From NCBI GenBank assembly GCA_905221605.1, contig CAJNDS010000284.1, positions 1-62,000 of the forward strand: DNA of 62,000 nucleotides. Reading direction: 5' to 3'. A program made the translations under genes and the position numbers. The DNA comes from Symbiodinium natans (Eukaryota; Sar; Dinophyceae; Suessiales; Symbiodiniaceae). The notes beneath the pieces were generated by a model that saw only the letters and a list, made by a program, of their open reading frames with translations, made no database searches and was not told the DNA's origin. Positions 8,950 to 18,917 of this stretch are shown here, in pieces (position 1 is the first letter of the stretch; each line of letters opens with the position of its first letter).

Positions 8950-9035
8950 AGTTGCTCCCCCTTGCACTAACAGCCCCTAATAGGGATTATCGTACCACCT
9001 ATTATAATCCCCACTACCTAGACCCGGGAGTAACC
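8950..9035 (+). mobile_element. MITE-A half copy
   Basis: Only the left arm is clear (GCTCCCCCTTGCACTAACAG then AATAGGGATTAT), with a decayed right side. Confidence 0.45.
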
Positions 9036-9079
9036 TAGGAATAAAATGCCCTTTTTGGTTTTAAGGGGATTACAAGGGA

Positions 9080-9164
9080 ACCCTAAACCCTAAACCCTAA
9101 ACCCTAAACCCTAAACCCTAAACCCTAAACCCTAAACCCTAAACCCTAAACCCTAAACCCTAAA
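9080..9164 (-). repeat. CCCTAAA array, perfect
   Basis: Twelve perfect units. Confidence 0.97.
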
Positions 9165-9202
9165 AAAAGGAAATAAGGGCCTACGAGTATAAAGGGGGAA
9201 CA

Positions 9203-9298
9203 TCCGATGTCAGCCTCGAACTTCAAGCCTACCGTCTCCGGCAACCTTGCCAGCCCAACACCCGGGAGCCCCTGCACCAAATCATGGTTTCCGGTAGC
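9203..9298 (-). CDS. Exon-like island, minus strand
   Basis: The minus frame between two CCCTAAA arrays reads GNHDLVQGLPGVGLARLPET then VGLKFEADI, without stops. Family unknown. Confidence 0.4.
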
Positions 9299-9357
9299 CC
9301 TAAACCCTAAACCCTAAACCCTAAACCCTAAACCCTAAACCCTAAACCCTAAACCCA
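9298..9357 (-). repeat. CCCTAAA array, perfect
   Basis: Eight to nine perfect units. Confidence 0.97.
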
Positions 9358-9368
9358 GGGGGTGGGCT

Positions 9369-9510
9369 CTAGTGCTTCAGGGGGAGAGGTGGGGCTACCC
9401 ATCTCTTGGTCTCAGTGGCAGCCATGAAGTAAAGGAAGGGCCGTAGGTAGCTGTCACATCGGACAGCCAGCGCGTAGAAGCCTGGCAGCACGTAGAAAGC
9501 AAGAAGGGGC
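9369..9510 (-). CDS. Terminal-exon-like island with hydrophobic peptide
   Basis: The minus frame reads LLAFYVLPGFYALAVRCDSY then LRPFLYFMAATETKRWVAPP and stops at 9369. The aromatic and aliphatic content resembles a membrane protein tail. It heads a long series of minus-strand islands between 9.5 and 1.2 kb. Confidence 0.42.
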
Positions 9511-9840
9511 GTCCTCAAAAGACCTAAACGCCTGAAACCCGAGAACCCTGGGACCCTGACACCCTCAAAAACCCTAACTCCCAAAACCCCCAGACCCTAA
9601 ACCCTAAACCCCACTCACCCTGAAAGGGACCCAAAACAACAACCAGGATCGCCCTTAAAACCCTCCAAAAAACATTCATCAACTTCATCCTCTTAAAACC
9701 AATCAGTGGAAGTATCAGATAACCTAACCCTAAACCCTAAACCCTAAACCTTAAACCCTAAACCCTAAACCCTAAACCCTGAACCCTACCCTGAACCCAG
9801 GGTTTGAGCCCCCCCCCTCCTCAAGACCCAGGATGCGCAA

Positions 9841-9906
9841 CCCCTAAACCCTAAACCCTAAACCCTAAACCCTAAACCCTAAACCCTAAACCCTAAACCC
9901 TAAACC
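9841..9906 (-). repeat. CCCTAAA array flanking element A (left)
   Basis: Nine perfect units. The last is followed by CCTCTCT...ATATATTTAAACCC, the left end shared with element B. Confidence 0.97.
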
Positions 9907-9943
9907 TCTCTATCACATATATATTTAAACCCCTCATTTCTTC

Positions 9944-10312
9944 GTGGCTAAGGGTCATTTCTTCGTGGCTAAGGGTCATTTCTTCGTGGCTAAGGGTCAT
10001 TTCTTCGTGGCTAAGGGTAATTTCTTCGTGGCTAAGGGTAATTTCTTCGTGGCTAAGGGTAATTTCTTCGCTAAGGGTAATTTCTTCGTCGCTAAGGGCA
10101 ATTTCTTGGTCGCTAAGGGCCATTTCTTCGTGGCTGGGGGTAATTTCTTTGTGGCTAAGGGTAATTTCCTTCGTGGCGAAGGGTAATTTCTTCGTGGCTA
10201 AGGGTAATTTCTTCGTGGCTACGGGTAATTTCTTCGTGGCTAAGGGCAATTTATTCGTGGCTAAGGGTAATTTCTTCGTGGCTGAGGGTAATTTTTCGTG
10301 GTTAAGGGTAAT
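9944..10312 (+). repeat. 21-bp minisatellite (VAKGNFF-encoding)
   Basis: About 17-18 copies of a 21-bp unit, AAGGGTAATTTCTTCGTGGC plus T. Because 21 is divisible by three, it stays open on both strands (FFVAKGN repeats on plus, TLSHEEI/ATKKLPL on minus). This openness is a property of the repeat, not evidence of a gene. Confidence 0.95.
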
Positions 10313-10425
10313 TCCCTCCCCCACCCCCCACCCCCCCCCCCCCCGCCCACCCCCCCCCCCACACCCCCCACCCCCCCCACCCCCCCCCACCCCCCCCACC
10401 CCCCACCCCCAGCCCCACCCCCCTG
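10313..10425 (+). repeat. Poly-C / C-A tract
   Basis: About 110 bp of C runs broken by single A or G. A similar tract lies at 14306-14352 near the right end of element A. Confidence 0.95.
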
Positions 10426-11515
10426 CAATGTTTGTGTATGCATAGCGTGGTCCTGGCAGTCGCTGAGTCGCGTGCCATGTTTTGGAATAACGAAAGCTTG
10501 AGTTATAATTTGCTAACCGATTGAACTCTGCTGACAAAACATGCGACTGGCTAGGATGTGAGCGCACCTGAACACGCTGAGCTGTTCATCTATAGGTAAA
10601 GAAGCAAGGCGTCTCCAGGTAGTTACACTACCAGGTTCAGTCTTCTTCTCGCTACACTTGTCGACGCCCTAGCACAACAGCATCTCTATATACCAGTTCT
10701 ATGTCCTAGCCCTAGCTCCTCCTCGCCCAGCTTTCTCGCTTGCGCCAGTTCTCCCTTTTTCAATATAGGCCATGACTGGCCGTCTTTGCCGAATTTGAAA
10801 ATCAGAGCGAATGAAGATTGGCGTGAAACAGATGCTCTGCCAGCGACTGTTTGTGCTGTAGTCTGCGTCGCGACCGCTTTTCTAAGAGAAGAATCGGTCC
10901 GGCCACCGGCTGCTCTTCTGGCTGCCATCGTCCATTGATGAGGATGACTACATGCGTCTGCCGGGACAGCGCTTCACGGCTATGGGCTTCAGATCCTATG
11001 GATGAGATGATGTCGCCGACCGTTACGTTCTGAAGGGCCTGGATAGCTTCGAGGTTCAACCAGCGTGACACTAATCACAGTGGTTTGCCCGCGCGCTTCC
11101 GGTTCATTCAGCCCAGCTGCTGCCCAGCGCACAGAGCCTACGATGTGGCCGGCCATGGTCCGCAAATTTGCGATCGGGCCACCGTCCCACTTCAGCTCGC
11201 AGTTCAGAACCAAGCAGCCGCATTGGTTGGCTATTGCGATTCGCGTCAGTCGCCTGAAAAACCAAGGACTATACACATGGGCATTCTCGCTAAGACCGCC
11301 TGCAGCAACTGAGATTTGCGCTCGAAATGGTTGTGGATGAAGACTACGGCTGTTGAGCCTAAAAGTGAACGGACGAAAGGCATCTGGAGATCTCTGCGCT
11401 TTTCATGCGACATTGCAACATAAACTCGTGGCCAGCAGGCCACCACGCCAAGTGCCAATGAGCACATAAAATTACACCACCGAAGACCCCAAACAGTCAA
11501 AGGCACGTCAAAGAA
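10426..11515 (-). other. Unique block of element A with broken coding-like frames
   Basis: Non-repetitive, moderate GC. Minus-strand pieces in different frames look protein-like: LVLNCELKWDGGPIANLRTM (11160-11215), LQNVTVGDIISSIG and VVILINGRWQPEEQPVAGPI (10880-11040), and CWPRVYVAMSHEKRRDLQ (about 11400). They overlap and change frame, as expected for a decayed or intron-split gene. No known domain identified. Confidence 0.35.
11409..11435 (+). repeat. 27-bp direct repeat, copy 1
   Basis: The block starting GACATTGCAACATAAACTCG and ending GTGGCCAG recurs exactly at 14118-14144 inside the same element. Confidence 0.85.
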
Positions 11516-11672
11516 AAAGTGGAGACAAGGGGAGACAACGGGAGACAAAGGGAAACGAAGGGAGACAGAGGGAGACAAAAGGAGACGAGGAGCATGGTAA
11601 CCCGGCAAAGCCACCCACATGAAGGGAGACAAAAGGAGACAAAGGGAGACAAGGATCCCAGGAACCCGGCAA
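11516..11672 (+). repeat. GGGAGACAAA minisatellite
   Basis: About ten degenerate units of GGGAGACAAA, interrupted by a 30-bp spacer. Confidence 0.9.
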
Positions 11673-12110
11673 CAATCCTCAGAATGTCGGCAAGCCTTAA
11701 ATGAATTTAGAAACCCAACAGAACGGTGCACGCATTTGATAAGAAATCGTTCCAAACAAGAAATTAGACCCTGGAGGAGTGCCCCTGTTTCTTAACCAGG
11801 GTCTGGCACAAGGCAAATTTCTTATTCCCAGGCCTTGTGTATGGTTTGGGGGGGGGGGGTGGGGCGGTCACGGGGGACGGGGGGTCACCGGCGAGAGCTC
11901 AACGACACCGTTTTTGAGGTTTTGGGGGCTGAAACCTCCAAAAACGATGTCGTTGAACTCTGGAGAGGGTGGGGGCGTCACGGGGGACAGGTCACGAGCG
12001 ACGTGGGGGGGGCTGAAAACTCCAAAAACGATGTCGTTGAACTCTGGGGTGGGGGGGTCACGGCCCAAGCGGCGAATCCATTTGGTTGAGAGGCGTTATA
12101 GCCAACACTT

Positions 12111-12182
12111 CTACCCGTGGCCTAATGGTTAAGGCGTCGGCATTGGAACGTAAGGTCGCAGGCTCGATTCCTGCCGGTGTCA
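12111..12182 (+). tRNA. tRNA-like sequence 1 (probably SINE-type or pseudo-tRNA)
   Basis: A 72-nt segment with tRNA-Arg-like layout. The A box is TGGCCTAATGGTTAAGGC, and the B box/T arm GCAGGCTCGATTCCTGC has a perfect 5-bp stem. The acceptor stem pairs only at its inner three positions and the anticodon stem (TCGGC/CGTAA) does not pair. It is therefore unlikely to be a working tRNA but keeps pol III internal-promoter boxes. Confidence 0.55.
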
Positions 12183-12615
12183 ACGGGGTTCAACGACACC
12201 GTTTTTGAGGCGACACCGTTTTTGAGGCTTTGGGAGCTGAAAACTCCAAAATAGATGTCGTTGAACTCTGGGGCGCACCGGGACAGTTCAACGACACTGT
12301 TTCTGAGGTTTTGGGGGCTGAAAACTCCAAAAGCGATGTCGTTGAACTCTGGGGGGGGGGGGGGGGGGTGTGGGGGTCACGGGGGACGGGAGGTCACCGG
12401 AAAACTCCAAAAACGATGTCGTTGAACTCTGGAGAGGGTTGGGAGGTCACGGGGGACAGGAGGTCACGAGCGACGTGGGGGGAGTTCAACGACACTGTTT
12501 TTGAGGTTTTGGGGGCTGAAAACTCCAAAAACGATGTCGTTGAACTCTGGGGTGGGGGGGGGCCACGGCCCAAACGGCGAATCCATTTGGTTGAGAGGCG
12601 TTATAGCCAACACTT

Positions 12616-12687
12616 CTCCCCGTGGCCTAATGGTTAAGGCGTCGGCATTGGAACGTAAGGTCGCAGGCTCGATTCCTGCCGGTGTCA
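12616..12687 (+). tRNA. tRNA-like sequence 2 (near-identical copy)
   Basis: Same as copy 1 apart from the acceptor arm (CTCCCCG for CTACCCG). The flank from GGCCCAA(A/G)CGGCGAATCC through the start of a fold-back arm is duplicated with it, so the unit moved as part of a ~480-bp tandem duplication. Confidence 0.55.
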
Positions 12688-13165
12688 ACGGGGTTCAACG
12701 ACACCGTGACACTGTTTCTGAGGTTTTGGGGGCTGAAAACTCCGAAAACGATGTCGTTGAACTCTGGGGGGGGGGGGGGGGTCACGGGGGACGGGAGGTC
12801 ACCGGGGAGGAGTTCAACGACACCGTTTTTGAGGTTTTGGGGGCTGAAAAACTCCAAAAACGATGTCGTTGAACTCTGAGGGGGGGGGTGGGGGTCACGG
12901 GGGACGGGAGGTCACCGGGAGGAGTTCAACGACACCGTTTTTGAGGTTTTGGGGGCTGAGAACTCCAAAAACGATGTCGTTGAACGGGGGTGGGGAGGTC
13001 ACGGGGGAAGGGCCTCGCCCGGGACGTGGGGGGAGTTCAACGACACCGTTTTTGAGGTTTTGGGAGCTGAAAACTCCAAAAACGATGTCGTTGAACTCTC
13101 GGGAGAGGTGCGGGGGGGGGGGGGTTCACGGCGGACGGGTGGTCACCGGGGACGCGGGGGGAGAA

Positions 13166-14305
13166 TAAGAAATGTGATAAGACCCTCAATCTTACTTTCA
13201 TTTCTTCTTCCCGTGGCCGCCTATAAGAAATATTCAGGGTCTCAACGAAGAACACCCGTTTCTTATCAAACTGATTGCCCGTAGACTGTTTGGGGGAAAA
13301 AACAACTTCTTGCTGCTGTGCCTGCCAGAGTGAGGGGGTGGACCCTTGCTGCACTGCCAACCCTTGTGAATCTCCAAGGTATCCTCTACAGCGTACTCAC
13401 CTTTATCCGTTACGGGCGCACGCGCTGCAGCCGCTTCAGAAATCGTAGACCTGCCATGGAATCCATCCCTTAGCTGGAACTGCGTCTTCCATATCAACTC
13501 TATCTGCCTATATGCAGCCAGGCGACAAGTAGAGGTTCCGGTTCTGGCTCAGGTTCTGGTTGCTCCGATGGCTCGTTGGGCGGCCTTGGTTCGAGTTATG
13601 CTCATGTAAGCGTCCTGATGCACCAGAAACGATATTGTCCTAGAATGCAGCCAAGACTCTGCTCCTCAGAAGGAGGAGGCGGTGGTAGTGGAGGGGGAAC
13701 ATGTCGCGTCTGGCTTGGCAATAAACCTCAGTTCCGACACACATGATATGATGGCGTGTCTTCAACAAGCAAATCCGAACGCGAACGAGAGGCCAAGTTC
13801 TTCAGCAATAGGTAAGTGTTCCCCTTCTTCGAAATCAAAGTACAAGTCGTCGACGTGGTATAGGTGCCATTGATGGTGGCTATCCAAATACCACACCATG
13901 ATGACTGTGTCTCCGACTCGAATTGTGCGGTCTGACATGACCTTACACGAAACGCAGGCTTTAGGTAAGTTGTGCAAATCTTGCTCCTGCATGCTGATGA
14001 TAAACGCTGATCATAGTCATCAAACAGCTAAGGCTGGCGCCAGACGCCAACCAGAGGAAAGAACAAAGCAAAAGGAATGATGTTGGATTATCGCCAAAAA
14101 AGCTCGAGCAGAAGCGAGACATTGCAACATAAACTCGTGGCCAGACGCGCTCCCGCAACATGGGTGGTTTGGTTGGTTTGTCAGAGTCACATGGGATAGG
14201 TTCAAAGTTTGTCAAGCGCAACAAAGGAGTGAGAGGAAAACTGTTAAATCAATGCAACGCACCGTCCTACATGTCTACAGCCACGGTTGTTGCTCTCTGC
14301 TGCTA
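13166..14305 (-). other. Unique block of element A, second half
   Basis: Non-telomeric unique sequence. Minus frame 13762-13992 (76 codons) includes VGDTVIMVWYLDSHHQWHLY then HVDDLYFDFEEGEHLPIAEE, the most protein-like stretch in the element, without a recognised domain. A second copy of the WPRVYVAMS-encoding 27-mer lies at 14118-14144. Confidence 0.35.
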
Positions 14306-14352
14306 CCCCCCCCCCCCCCCCCCCCCCACACCCCCCCCCACCCCCCCACCCC
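14306..14352 (+). repeat. Poly-C / C-A tract
   Basis: Forty-seven bases of C with occasional A, mirroring the tract at 10.3 kb. Confidence 0.95.
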
Positions 14353-14536
14353 ATTGACGCAATGCGGATTGTTAAGAACGAATTTGTTCTGTAGCCGCAG
14401 TCTTCGTTGAAAAGAACTTTTGTATGAAGATACTTTATATGGTTTCTTAATGTTATGGGATTCTCTGGGTGGGTGGGTGTTATATCCAAGCCGTAAAAAA
14501 AACACTACCATAAAATTGCTCGATCCGGAGCTGCTG

Positions 14537-14570
14537 AACCCTAAACCCTAAACCCTAAACCCTAAATTCC
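14537..14570 (-). repeat. CCCTAAA array between elements A and B
   Basis: Four to five units ending CCCTAAATTCCTAAA before the left end of element B. Confidence 0.95.
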
Positions 14571-15658
14571 TAAACCTCTCTTACCTAGATATATTTAAAC
14601 CCTATAGTCAGAAAATCGACCGGCCCTGTTGGGCACTCAAGGGTCTGGCCTTGTCCTGGCCCGCGCGCGCGCGCGGGCCTTGGCTTGTTCAAGGTTTTTC
14701 AAGGTTTCTCAGAGTTTTTCCGTGTTTTTCAAGGTTTTTCAATGTGTTTCAGGGTCTTTCAGGGTTTTTAACCCTCAATTCTGATGAAGGGCCGCCCCCG
14801 CGACCTTTTCACAGCCTAATTTTGGTCAAGGGGGGGTCGTATTTTTCAATTTTAAAAGCAAAATAGTCTTCTGAGACCCCCCCTTGCCTCAAACTCCGAC
14901 CCCCCTTGAGAGGGAAAGTTTGCCTCCAAAAACACCCCAAACAAACGAGGGGGGGACCCAGGATCGGCCCGGGTCCCAGGTTTTTCTGCGATTTTTTTGT
15001 ACTGAAATCGACGGTTGTGGGTGGCCTCTCGTTTTCTGGATTTTTGACCAAACCGAGCCTTCACCGGTTTCAGAATTTCAAGTTTTTCACGGTTTGTCAA
15101 GGTTTTTCAGAATTTTTCAGTGTTTTTTAAGGTTTTTCAATGTTTTTCAGGCTGTTTCAGGGTTTGTAACCCTCAATTCTGATGAAGGGCCGCCCCCACG
15201 ACCTTTTCACAGCCTAGTTTTGGTCAAGGGGGGGGTCGCATTTTTCAATTTTGAGACCCCCCCTTGCCTCAAACTCCGACCCCCCCTTGAGAGGGAAAGT
15301 TTGCCTCCAAAAACACCCCAAATGAGGGGGACCCCAGGATCGGCCCGGGTCCCAGGTAAACATGCGATTTTTTAGTACTGAAATCGACGCCTCTGGGTGG
15401 TCTCTCGTTTTCTGGATTTTTGACCAAAACCGGGCCTTCACCATTTTCAGGATTCAAGTCCCGCCCCTCTATGGGGGCCGATGAAATGGTTCGTGGGTAG
15501 GATGGTCCATGACAGAGTGAGGTTGGAGGACAGGGCTTGCTGAAGAGAAATGTGAACTTTTTATTTTCTTAATGTTTTGGGATTCTCTGGGTGGGTGGGT
15601 TTTTTTCCGTTGCCTACACACACTGCTGGCCTAGTAAATGCTCGGACTTGAGATGCTG
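14571..15658. mobile_element. Element B: 1.1-kb relative of element A
   Basis: Left end CCTCTCTTACCTAGATATAT then TTAAACCC. The right end contains TTCTTAATGTTTTGGGATTC and TCTGGGTGGGTGGGT and finishes GAGATGCTGAACCCTAAACC, all as in element A. The interior is unrelated to A, so B may be a non-autonomous derivative. It has no intact ORF. Confidence 0.6.
14690..15457 (+). repeat. 0.38-kb tandem duplication in element B
   Basis: Two copies (about 14690-15080 and 15081-15457) share a TTTTTCA-rich head, ACCCTCAATTCTGATGAAGG, CTTGCCTCAAACTCCGACCC, GGATCGGCCCGGGTCCCAGG and TTTGTACTGAAATCGACG, with a few indels. Confidence 0.92.
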
Positions 15659-15689
15659 AACCCTAAACCCTAAACCCTAAACTTCCCCG

Positions 15690-15798
15690 AAAAAAGCGAC
15701 GCCTGAGATGACGAAGGGCAGGGCCAGCAGGGCCAGGCACCTTCCGAGGTGTTCTCCGTCGGGACTTGAGAAGTTTTCGCGGGCTCGGAGATCAACCC
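15690..15798 (-). CDS. Exon-like island, minus strand
   Basis: The minus frame is open across the island: LRVDLRARENFSSPDGEHLG then RCLALLALPFVISGVAF. The hydrophobic end could be a membrane segment. Product unknown. Confidence 0.4.
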
Positions 15799-15802
15799 GA
15801 AG

Positions 15803-15937
15803 GTTCAGGGTTTAGGGTTTAGGGTTTGGGGTTTGGGGTTTGGGGTTTAGGGTTTAGGGTTTAGGGTTTGGGGTTTAGGGTTTAGGGTTATGGTTTATAG
15901 GGTTTCGGGGAGAACCCTAAACCCCAAACCCCAAACA
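15803..15937. repeat. TTTAGGG then CCCTAAA head-to-head array
   Basis: Plus-strand TTTAGGG/TTTGGGG units (15803-15908) meet CCCTAAA/CCCCAAA units (15913-15937) after GGGGAG, a fusion-like orientation. Confidence 0.93.
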
Positions 15938-16050
15938 GCGAATCCTGTCCGGTCGAGGAGCGCATTCCAGACTTGGCCTTCCACGCTCCGGTGCGAGTCA
16001 AAGGTGGGGTCCTTCAGGGCTCAATTTCGTCAACTACGGGGCCCTCCCAT

Positions 16051-16131
16051 TAGGGTTTAGGGTTTAGGGTTTGGGGCTTAGGGTTTAGGGTTTAGGGTTT
16101 AGGGTTTAGGGTTAAGCAAACCCTAAACCCT
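16051..16131. repeat. Head-to-head telomere-type junction
   Basis: Nine TTTAGGG units are followed after AAGCAAA by two CCCTAAA units. Confidence 0.93.
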
Positions 16132-16462
16132 CAGAGCCAGGATCAGCAGAATTCCTTCTGATTCACTGAGAACTTGCAATTTCGCCAGACAAGGTCCATC
16201 ATCACACAGGCTACAAAAACCCGCAAACCTCGCCAAACCCCCCAAAGCCCAGCAAAACCCGGCAAAACCTCCCCAAAACTCCGGACACGAACCCTGTACA
16301 ATTTCTATAAACCCTAAGCTCTAAACCCTAAACCCTAAACCTACCTTTTGTAGGTTTAAGGTCCAGTGTCTATAGGTTCAGGGCTTCGGGCTATGTAGGG
16401 TTTAGGGTTCAGGGCTTCGGTGTTTTGATGTCTTGAGTTGGATCTAGGGCTTTCGGTTTGGT

Positions 16463-16589
16463 GTTTAGGGTTTAGGGTTTAGGGTTTAGGGTTGAGGGTT
16501 TAGGGTTTAGGGTTTAGGGTTCAGGGTTTAGGGTTTAGGGTTTAGGGTTTAGGGTTTAGGGTTTAGGGTTTAGGGTTTAGGGTTTAGAG
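16463..16589 (+). repeat. TTTAGGG array
   Basis: About eighteen units with one TTGAGGG and one TTCAGGG. Confidence 0.97.
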
Positions 16590-16599
16590 TACAGGGGGG

Positions 16600-16686
16600 G
16601 TGGGCCAGGGCGGTCCTGCAAAACCACATCGCCGAAAACGGTCACCAGCACGTAGATGCTATGGACCTGATGTGGGCTGATGCCCT
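16600..16686 (-). CDS. Exon-like island, minus strand
   Basis: The minus frame GISPHQVHSIYVLVTVFGDV then VLQDRPGPP is open across the island. Its beta-strand-like hydrophobic pattern looks coding; no family named. Confidence 0.4.
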
Positions 16687-17073
16687 GAACCCTAGGTTTA
16701 GGGTTTAGGGTTTGGGGTTTGGGAAACACATTTTAGGGTTTAGCGGTTAGGGTCTACACGTGAAACCCCCTCGACCACGCAACCTCGAAACCTCAAACCC
16801 CGCAGGGACCCCAAGCCCTAAACCCTAAGCCCTAAGCCCTAAACCCCAAACCCTAAACCCCAAGCCCTAAACCCTAAACCCGGCTGAGCTCGCCACAAGG
16901 TAGGCCGAGAGGATAAGACCCACACCGAACGTGAGCGAGCATCCGCATCCACAACTTGGCAACTTGGGTTTAGGGTTTTGGGTTTGGGGATTAGGGTTTA
17001 GGGTTTAGGGTTTGAGGTTTGGGGCTGCGCATGCCAACGCAAAGCAGAAGATGACGAGGAATGAGGGGTTGGC

Positions 17074-17165
17074 TCTGCCGAATGGAAACTTGACGGGTTT
17101 AGGGTTTGGGGTTAAGGGTTTAAGGTTTAGGGTTTAGGGTTTAGGGTTTAGTGTTTAGAGTGCTC
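17074..17165 (+). repeat. Satellite monomer interrupted by a TTTAGGG array
   Basis: A 22-bp fragment of the 145-bp monomer (TCTGCCGAATGGAAACTTGA plus CG, to 17095) is followed by telomere-type repeats (17096-17158) and then resumes at GTGCTCAAGACC. The 17 monomer bases ACTCATCCTGGCATGGT are missing at the insertion point. Confidence 0.88.
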
Positions 17166-18865
17166 AAGACCACCAACAACTATGCATGCCACCATACTCA
17201 GCCAGCAGGACGGTGTGTAACTCACAAGCGTTTTCCACAACGCACTCCACACGGAGCACTAGGGTCTGCCGAATGGAAACTTGACGACTCATCCTGGCAT
17301 GGTGTGCTCAAGACCACCAACAACCCATGCATGCCACCATACTCAGCCAGCAGGACGGTGTGTAACTCACAAGCGTTTTCCACAACGCACTCCACACGGA
17401 GCACTAGGGTCTGCCGAATGGAAACTTGACGACTCATCCTGGCATGGTGTGCTCAAGACCACCAAACAACCCATGCGTATCACCATACTCAGCCAGCAGG
17501 ACGGTGTGTAACTCACAAGCGTTTTCCACAACGCACTCCACACGGAGCACTAGGGTCTGCCGAATGGAAACTTGACGACTCATCCTGGCATGGTGTGCTC
17601 AAGACCACCAACAACCCATGCATGCCACCATACTCAGCCAGCAGGACGGTGTGTAACTCACAAGCGTTTTCCACAACGCACTCCACACGGAGCACTAGGG
17701 TCTGCCGAATGGAAACTTGACGACTCATCCTGGCATGGTGTGTTCAAGACCACCAACAACCCATGCATGCCACCATGCTCAGCCAGCAGGACGGTGTGTA
17801 ACTCACAAGCGTTTTCCACAACGTACTCCACACGGAGCACTAGGGTCTGCCGAATGGAAACTTGACGACTCATCCTGGCATGGTGTGCTCAAGACCACCA
17901 ACAACCCATGCATGCCACCATACTCAGCCAGCAGGACGGTGTGTAACTCACAAGCGTTTTCCACAACGCACTCCACACGGAGCACTAGGGTCTGCCGAAT
18001 GGAAACTTGACGACTCATCCTGGCATGGTGTGTTCAAGACCACCAACAACCCATGCATGCCACCATGCTCAGCCAGCAGGACGGTGTGTAACTCACAAGC
18101 GTTTTCCACAACGCACTCCACACGGAGCACTAGGGTCTGCCGAATGGAAACTTGACGACTCATCCTGGCATGGTGTGCTCAAGACCACCAACAACCCATG
18201 CATGCCACCATACTCAGCCAGCAGGACGGTGTGTAACTCACAAGCGTTTTCCACAACGCACTCCACACGGAGCACTAGGGTCTGCCGAATGGAAACTTGA
18301 CGACTCATCCTGGCATGGTGTGCTCAAGACCACCAAACAACCCATGCGTATCACCATACTCAGCCAGCAGGACGGTGTGTAACTCACAAGCGTTTTCCAC
18401 AACGCACTCCACACGGAGCACTAGGGTCTGCCGAATGGAAACTTGACGACTCATCCTGGCATGGTGTGCTCAAGACCACCAACAACCCATGCATGCCACC
18501 ATACTCAGCCAGCAGGACGGTGTGTAACTCACAAGCGTTTTCCACAACGCACTCCACACGGAGCACTAGGGTCTGCCGAATGGAAACTTGACGACTCATC
18601 CTGGCATGGTGTGTTCAAGACCACCAACAACCCATGCATGCCACCATACTCAGCCAGCAGGACGGTGTGTAACTCACAAGCGTTTTCCACAACGCACTCC
18701 ACACGGAGCACTAGGGTCTGCCGAATGGAAACTTGACGACTCATCCTGGCATGGTGTGCTCAAGACCACCAACAACCCATGCATGCCACCATACTCAGCC
18801 AGCAGGACGGTGTGTAACTCACAAGCGTTTTCCAAAACGCACTCCACATGGCACACTAGCGTCAA
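17160..18865 (+). repeat. 145-bp satellite, about 12 copies
   Basis: Near-identical 145/146-bp monomers start TGCTCAAGACCACCAACAAC and end CGACTCATCCTGGCATGGTG. A variant unit with CAAACAACCCATGCGTATC appears at about 17.46 and 18.33 kb, six monomers apart, and GTTCAAG/CATGCTC variants alternate between them, indicating higher-order structure. The last copy decays after about 18840. Open frames of 71-97 codons on both strands are repeat artefacts. Confidence 0.97.
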
Positions 18866-18917
18866 GCTGAGATCGGGGGTGTAAAGGGAACACTCTTTGA
18901 TCCTGTTTTTGGGCCCT

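Larger units (their letters stand above)
11835..13165 (+). repeat. Fold-back palindrome cluster
   Basis: Eight near-complete imperfect palindromes (11898-11960, 12188-12268, 12286-12350, 12484-12548, 12693-12763, 12812-12878, 12924-12985, 13035-13099) and two right-arm-only copies (12012-12044, 12399-12432). Each has about 27-bp arms, GTTCAACGACACCGTTTTTG versus CAAAAACGATGTCGTTGAAC, around a GGGGGCTG loop. Copies are separated by poly-G and GTCACGGGGGACGGGAGGTC spacers. Confidence 0.9.
9907..14536. mobile_element. Element A: 4.6-kb block inserted in CCCTAAA repeats
   Basis: The left end (9903-9933) and right end (14440-14536) match the ends of the 1.1-kb element B. Left: CCTCTCT and ATATATTTAAACCC. 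Right: TTCTTAATGTTATGGGATTC then TCTGGGTGGGTGGGT, ending GAGCTGCTGAACCCTAAACC. Both elements have CCCTAAA arrays at both ends in the same orientation. The interior holds a 21-bp minisatellite, poly-C tracts, unique sequence of coding-like composition with no intact long ORF, and a fold-back cluster. No transposase or reverse transcriptase motif is visible. Likely a degenerate mobile element preferring telomere-type repeats. Confidence 0.6.

Noticed and set aside
12501-12872. Peptide RGLMVKASALERKVAGSIPA
   Set aside because: This is the conceptual translation of the tRNA-like sequence, a known kind of spurious protein, not a CDS.
17160-18865. Possible CRISPR-like array of regular repeats
   Set aside because: Monomers are contiguous with no unique spacers, there are no cas genes and the DNA is eukaryotic.
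17151-18884. Overlapping 71-98-codon frames repeated every 145 bp
   Set aside because: Shadows of the satellite; the monomer length is not a multiple of three, so no continuous protein exists.
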